DNA of 64,000 bases, taken from the NCBI RefSeq assembly GCF_016862435.1, contig NZ_BOMY01000042.1, positions 186,001 to 250,000 of the forward strand, given 5' to 3'. The position numbers and the translations under genes are program-made. The notes under the pieces are model-generated. The model searched no databases. It was given only the letters and a program-made list of their open reading frames with translations, and was not told the origin of the DNA. Shown in pieces: positions 60,068 through 64,000 of this stretch (positions are counted from its first letter, which is position 1; each line of letters begins with the position of its first letter). This DNA comes from Paractinoplanes tereljensis (GTDB lineage: Bacteria > Actinomycetota > Actinomycetes > Mycobacteriales > Micromonosporaceae).

Positions 60068-60329
60068 CCTCGCGACGAGTTCCGGGGTCCTTTAAGTGAT
60101 CGGCTATCCAAGGAAGCGCAGACAGGATCTTTTCAACTCCTCTGAGGTTCCGTGATTCAAAATCGGGCTCCTTCCCGGCAAATTCATACAATATTCCCAC
60201 CGGGGCGTACGATGATTCGCCTGCGGTCAGGTATTGCTCTCGCCTGACACGCGCTAATTCCAATGCCGCTTCTCGAGAAATCGGCAACCGATCCAATGCC
60301 CAGCCGGCTGCACCATCGGGTGAAAGCAC
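60033..60329 (-). CDS. Hypothetical protein, probably 5'-truncated
   Basis: 98 residues from GTG 60329; the reading frame continues upstream without a better start as RLEIRDSELPVV until it meets the regulator fragment at about 60384. The product (ALDRLPISREAALELARVRR, GILYEFAGKEPDFESRNLRG, PWIADHLKDPGTRREVEAWL) looks like a helical immunity protein. No family recognised. The truncated N-terminus suggests recombination with the XRE fragment. Confidence 0.4.
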   Translation of the reverse strand: MLSPDGAAGWALDRLPISREAALELARVRREQYLTAGESSYAPVGILYEFAGKEPDFESRNLRGVEKILSALPWIADHLKDPGTRREVEAWLAIEGKL

Positions 60330-60381
60330 GACCGGTAGCTCGCTGTCCCGAATTTCGAGCCGGATTGCTGCCGTCGCAAAC

Positions 60382-60690
60382 CTAAGCGGCGGGTTGGCCG
60401 AGTTGGATGTGGCAGCGGGCGGCCATGACGTCGATCTCCGCGCGGTTGAGCCAGTACACCCATTCCGGTTCGGTGATCCCGGGCCGGCGCTGGTCGTAGG
60501 CGTCGTCGACGGCGTCCAGGGCGCGGCGGCAGGTGTCCTGGTCGTGGCAGCGGGCGGCGGCCCAGGCCAGGCGTTCCAGCAGCAGCGCCCGTACGACCGG
60601 AGTCGCGTCGGTGGCGCCAGCTACAGCGGTTTTGGCGATGAGCAGGCCGTCTTCGCGTTTGCCGACGCAGCACCAGCAGCACCCGAGCCG
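60382..60690 (-). pseudogene. XRE/TPR regulator C-terminal fragment
   Basis: On the minus strand, in a frame ending at TAG 60384-60382: VVRALLLERLAWAAARCHDQ, TCRRALDAVDDAYDQRRPGI, TEPEWVYWLNRAEIDVMAAR and CHIQLGQPAA. This is the TPR-like tail of actinobacterial XRE-family regulators, where EPEWVYWLxxxEIDVMAGR is a hallmark. The N-terminal HTH and the sequence past the stop are missing, so it is a remnant that was cut on both sides. Confidence 0.55.
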
Positions 60691-60723
60691 GCGAAGCCGC
60701 GCCGCGCCCGCAAGCCAGCCAAG

Positions 60724-61034
60724 TAGCCGCAGCAGCCCTCAGCGCCAGCGAAGCCCGCAGCAGCCGATTGGCTAAGAAAAGCTATACAGGATCAAGAAGG
60801 CGGCCCGGCCGAAGCCGGGCCGCGCGCACGCGCTACAGGCCTACGGCCCCACGCGCACGCCAAGCAAACGCGGACCGCCAGACCCATGCACGTAGGCCCT
60901 TGCAATTACATCGACGATCCTAAATGTCGATGATCATCTGACATCAATCGTGACAGCAACAGGAGTGCACGCCAAGGCACAACCCAGCACGCCGCCAGGG
61001 TGCTCGCCGCTACCGCCCCTCGCGGCCTTCACCG
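60724..61034. other. Intergenic region downstream of immunity gene
   Basis: About 310 nt without a gene. It contains a strong hairpin at 60800-60823 and otherwise nothing I can assign. Confidence 0.5.
60800..60823. terminator. Tetraloop terminator
   Basis: GCGGCCCGGC (60800-60809) and GCCGGGCCGC (60814-60823) form a perfect 10-bp stem closed by the tetraloop CGAA. It is downstream (minus strand) of the RHS toxin and its immunity gene and probably ends that transcript. Confidence 0.7.
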
Positions 61035-61400
61035 TCAGGGCGTTCCTCGCAGCGGCCCGAAATGTGATGGACTTCGATGATCTCCGTCGTCCTCTTCCCA
61101 GGCGACATTCGTAGCCAAGATGTAGTCCGGCCCGCCATTGACCAGATATCTCGCGAGCGGTTCACCTGCAGTGACACTCACATCGAGACCTCCGTCCACA
61201 AACACTTCTGAAGCTTTCTCGATACTGAGACTCCCATAGCTATCCCGAAGATGGAGCGCTCGAACTCCAAAGAATGCGACATCGATCCGGTTTGGCACCT
61301 CACTACCACTGCCGACACAGCGCAGAAGCAGCGTGGAGTGACTTATAGAGTAATCCCATAACCTGAAGGACCTATCCCAAGACTTCATGACCTGCGACAA
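61035..61400 (-). CDS. Immunity protein coupled to the RHS toxin
   Basis: 121 residues from TTG 61400, with AGGAGG five bases upstream. That ribosome site lies within the last codons of the RHS toxin gene, and only one base separates the toxin stop from this start. ATG 61387 is an alternative but has a poor ribosome site. The product begins MSQVMKSWDRSFRLWDYSIS and is beta-rich (NRIDVAFFGVRALHLRDSYG). No named family is recognised. Position and coupling mark it as the cognate antidote. Confidence 0.7.
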   Translation of the reverse strand: MSQVMKSWDRSFRLWDYSISHSTLLLRCVGSGSEVPNRIDVAFFGVRALHLRDSYGSLSIEKASEVFVDGGLDVSVTAGEPLARYLVNGGPDYILATNVAWEEDDGDHRSPSHFGPLRGTP

Positions 61401-61401
61401 C

Positions 61402-64000
61402 TCAGCCTCCTGGCATTGGGAAGGACGGCTGCGGGAAGTTTACAACCTTCCCGCCATCATAGAACGTAATGCTGTCCCACGAACGGTTACCGACCCGCAC
61501 CGCAAGACCAGTCTTGTACATCTCCCACTCAGTCGCATACCAATTATCACCCATTCCACTCCGGTAAGCATTCGTGAACTTTTCGGCCGGAGTCGCACCA
61601 TGGAAACCATCGAGCCTGACATGCAGGCGAGTATTTGGATCGTTTACAGCTGCCCGCACATCCGCCTGCCATGAAGGTGAATCAAGGTAATGCGTGTATC
61701 CGTTTCCGTCGGCAAACTCCCGGAGGCCGTGAGCACGCGTTCCGAGTGCAACATCACCGCAGTTATGTACGAGTACCGGAGTGTTGCCGGCGAGCACATA
61801 GTAGGTGTGGATGTCAGCGACGGTCAGATTAAAGCGGTGAGCACGGTGTTGGAAGAGGTGAACGTCCCTGACGACGGCCGTGCTTCCCGTTGTGCTGGCT
61901 AGACGATCACCTGGTTGGAGGGCGTCGGCGCGGGTCCATTGCCTGGTCGTCTCGGTCCAGAAGGGGTGATTTTGGGTGGTGTGGATGACGTTCTGGTGGC
62001 CGTGCCCGTCGGTAACCGTGACGTCGGCCATGTCCAGGTCGATGTCGTCGTGCCAGGCGGTCACTGGTTTGCCGGTTGTTGTTCCGTCGACCGGGTCGGT
62101 AGCGGCAACTTCGTCGCCGAGTTCGAGCTTCTCGATCGGTTTGGTCGTGCCGTCGGCCATGAGCACTGTGGTTCCGGCTGCGAAGCTGCACGGCCCGTGG
62201 GCCAACCGCGCCGTCTTACCCTTGGCGGCGGCTCTGGTGAGCATCGCGTCGAGGCCGGGGCCACCCCCGACGGCCATCGAGGCGACGAAGAAGGTCAGGT
62301 TCGCGTTGCACTCGGAGGTCCAGCCGTTTTGACAGTCGAAGTCGACGTTGAGGTCGTCGCAGTTGCCGGCTCCGCACTGGACGAAGTCGAGGGCAAAGTT
62401 GAGGGCGTTCAAGGGGTTGCCCTGGTCGATGCAGACCTGAACGCCTTGGGCGACGCAGCCTCCCGGCACTATCGAACTGCCGAAGTCGACCGTGTTGGTG
62501 CCGAGCGTGCCGAAGTAACGGCCGGTGGCGCTGCGTCTCCCGGTGGCCTTGGCCTTCGTGGCCGAAGCTTTTGTGCCGCCGTAACCGCCTTCGCTTACCG
62601 GGTTGTGCTTTTCGCAGGCGTTCGCGCTGCCGCAGCCGCTGTGCGCGCTGGTGTTGACCGTGTCAGTCAGCGCCGCCGCTCCCCCGCCCTTGTCGTCGCG
62701 GGCCATCAGGCCGCTGGGATCGCTGGACGAGACGGGGTTGTTGGCGGCGTAGGCGTACGCGTTCCACTGTTGGGGGTCGGCCAGGTCGAGCAGCGGGTCG
62801 ACGGAGATGAACCGGCCGAGGCCCGCGTCGTACTCGCGGGCGCCCAGGTGGGTCAGGCCGGTGTTGTCATTCGTGCCGCCCACGAAGCCCTTGTCGTTCG
62901 GCCACGCCATGGTGGCCCCTCGGGGGCCGCCGAACGGGGTCTGCCGGCGGGTGGTGGCCTGCTGGGTGCCGACGTCCACCGCGATCTGGGCGGTGCCCTG
63001 CTGGTCGGAGGAGAGCCAGGTCAGTGCCGTGCCGGTGCGGGAGGCGATCGTGCCACCGGCGAAGGAGTAGTACCGCGTGGCGGTGGTGGTGCCGGTACTG
63101 GTGTCGTATCGAATCTCCTGGCCGGGCAGGTACAGGGTGTGGCCGGTCGGGTCGCGGCGGACGAACCGGTTGCCGTCGGCGTCGTAGATGTACGTGGTCA
63201 GCCCGGTGTTGTCGGACGACTTCTCCAGAGCGCCGTCGGCGTTCCAGGTCATGGTCTGGGTGCCGGCCGAGGGCGTCGGGCGGGTGAGCATGTTGCCGGA
63301 GTCGTCGTAGCTGTAGGTTCCGGTGCTCGCGCCGGACGTCGTCGTCACGGCGTGCGGGCGCACGGTGGTGCTGCTCGACGTCGGATAGTTGTAGTCGGTG
63401 GTGCTGTCCCCGCTCGCCGAGTGGGCTACCTGCTTGGTGCGGTTGCCGATGGCGTCGTACTGCCAGCTGTTCCAGTACGCGGCCGGGCCGCCCAGCAACG
63501 CGGTCGACGGCGTGGGGGCACAGTCGCCACCGGCCGGGGTCCACGCCTCGGTGAGCCGGGCGAGGTGGTCGTACGTGAAGCACTGGGTGTCGTCCGCCGG
63601 GTCCGACGCGACATCGGTGATCTTGGTGATGTTGCCGGCCGGGTTGTAGGTGAACCTGGTGTCGGTAAGGCTGTTGGGGGTGACCGTGTCCCGGTCGGTG
63701 CGGATGGCGGTGAGCCGGCCGGTGTCCACCTCGCGGGAGTACGCGGTGTAGACGTGTCCGCCGCTGCCGAAGTAACGGTCGATCTGGTCGATCTCGCCGA
63801 GCGCGTTGTAGACGGTGCCCCCGATGTAGGACCGGGCTTCCGGTCCGTACTTCGTGTCCAGGGTGATCGGCGCGCCGAGGTCGTTGTAGCCGTAGGTGAG
63901 GGTCTCGTCCGGAAGATCGGTGTCCGCGCCGGGCAGGTCGGTCGATTTGATCGAGCCGTCGAGGTTGTAGGTGTTGGTGTAGACGTAGGTGCCCGCCAGG
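61402..64000 (-). CDS. RHS-repeat polymorphic toxin with Hint domain (5' end outside window)
   Basis: The frame is open from the right edge (first full codon at 63999) to TGA 61402-61404, 866 codons in the window. YD-repeats fill the first part (FTYDHLARLTEAWTPAGG, YSYDDSGNML, YIYDADGNRFVRRDPTGHTL), ending in the RHS core LGAREYDAGLGRFISVDPLL and YAANNPVSSSDPSGL. A linker leads to a Hint/intein-like domain (62190-61759): CSFAAGTTVLMADG, TTQNHPFW and the terminal VLVHNC. The last 118 residues are the variable toxin: GLREFADGNGYTHYLDSPSW, ADVRAAVNDPNTRLHVRLDG, NWYATEWEMYKTGL, SITFYDGGKVVNFP. This resembles polymorphic toxin type 27, moderately sure. Self-splicing by Hint would release the toxin. 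The immunity gene follows. Confidence 0.88.
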   Translation of the reverse strand, partial: LAGTYVYTNTYNLDGSIKSTDLPGADTDLPDETLTYGYNDLGAPITLDTKYGPEARSYIGGTVYNALGEIDQIDRYFGSGGHVYTAYSREVDTGRLTAIRTDRDTVTPNSLTDTRFTYNPAGNITKITDVASDPADDTQCFTYDHLARLTEAWTPAGGDCAPTPSTALLGGPAAYWNSWQYDAIGNRTKQVAHSASGDSTTDYNYPTSSSTTVRPHAVTTTSGASTGTYSYDDSGNMLTRPTPSAGTQTMTWNADGALEKSSDNTGLTTYIYDADGNRFVRRDPTGHTLYLPGQEIRYDTSTGTTTATRYYSFAGGTIASRTGTALTWLSSDQQGTAQIAVDVGTQQATTRRQTPFGGPRGATMAWPNDKGFVGGTNDNTGLTHLGAREYDAGLGRFISVDPLLDLADPQQWNAYAYAANNPVSSSDPSGLMARDDKGGGAAALTDTVNTSAHSGCGSANACEKHNPVSEGGYGGTKASATKAKATGRRSATGRYFGTLGTNTVDFGSSIVPGGCVAQGVQVCIDQGNPLNALNFALDFVQCGAGNCDDLNVDFDCQNGWTSECNANLTFFVASMAVGGGPGLDAMLTRAAAKGKTARLAHGPCSFAAGTTVLMADGTTKPIEKLELGDEVAATDPVDGTTTGKPVTAWHDDIDLDMADVTVTDGHGHQNVIHTTQNHPFWTETTRQWTRADALQPGDRLASTTGSTAVVRDVHLFQHRAHRFNLTVADIHTYYVLAGNTPVLVHNCGDVALGTRAHGLREFADGNGYTHYLDSPSWQADVRAAVNDPNTRLHVRLDGFHGATPAEKFTNAYRSGMGDNWYATEWEMYKTGLAVRVGNRSWDSITFYDGGKVVNFPQPSFPMPGG

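Noticed and set aside
60394..60726. 110-codon plus-strand frame
   Set aside because: Mirror of the XRE/TPR fragment on the minus strand, which has clear family motifs.
1..64000. tRNA, rRNA, insertion sequence or complete prophage
   Set aside because: No cloverleaf with a conserved T-loop, no rRNA segments, no transposase or terminal inverted repeats were found by eye. A covariance-model scan could still find a small RNA.

Overview
The window is a chromosomal segment of a high-GC actinomycete. Strong third-position G+C, GTG/TTG starts, ATGA/GTGA stop-start overlaps and the gene families present (AAA-LuxR regulator, Pls/PosA-type synthetase, M36 protease, CUT1 sugar ABC system without its own ATPase, PadR/membrane-protein pair) point to Micromonosporaceae, probably Actinoplanes or a relative. 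The genus is inference. Most of the window is ordinary chromosome; 15.1-16.9 kb and about 55-61.4 kb have lower G+C and many gene remnants and look acquired or rearranged.

Layout. 0-7.7 kb: the 3' end of an RTX repeat protein; an overlapping adenylate cyclase and Crp/Fnr regulator (a cAMP maker and a likely cAMP reader); a chemoreceptor; a luciferase-like oxidoreductase; a GCS2-type carboxylate-amine ligase. 7.8-12.9 kb: a 1267-residue Pls/PosA-type single-module synthetase translationally coupled to an M1 aminopeptidase, a plausible locus for a poly-amino acid and an enzyme that trims it. 12.9-15.1 kb: pentapeptide/DinB protein and a PadR-membrane protein pair. 15.1-16.9 kb: low-G+C stretch with one secreted orphan. 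16.9-25.8 kb: coupled small protein and large LuxR regulator, YCII protein, secreted M36 protease, enoyl-CoA hydratase, a Cys-rich HTH regulator, DUF3291 protein and a hydrolase. 25.9-29.8 kb: a tightly overlapping four-gene membrane-lipid modification operon (FAD oxidase, DUF1365, cyclopropane synthase-like methyltransferase, DUF1295). 29.8-31.9 kb: OFA-type transporter with a 32-residue partner, and a secreted barrel protein. 31.9-39.1 kb: small stress or repair genes, orphan immunity-type genes (SUKH-4, DUF6228), a Fpg/Nei protein lacking half its zinc ligands, a deleted SDR pseudogene, glutathione peroxidase and a quinone oxidoreductase.

39.1-49.4 kb: DMT exporter, a chitinase remnant, then a glycan-use locus: cytoplasmic GH10 glycosidase divergent from a LacI regulator, followed by binding protein, two permeases, tautomerase, epimerase, aldo-keto reductase and Gfo/Idh oxidoreductase. 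A shared GTTTCGCGC motif marks both control regions and suggests one LacI regulon. 49.4-55.2 kb: flavin enzymes and a divergent monooxygenase / GAF regulator / hydrolase cluster around overlapping dyads.

55.2-64 kb: a polymorphic-toxin region. An RHS-repeat protein with a Hint domain and a short C-terminal toxin domain runs in from the right edge; a coupled immunity gene follows 1 nt after it. Downstream lies an array of immunity-like genes (imm11-like, TriTu-like, SMI1/KNR4 and an unnamed family), with truncated copies and a segmental tandem duplication that also copied the 3' end of the neighbouring hydrolase. Both SMI1/KNR4 copies carry an independent +1 frameshift in a G tract.
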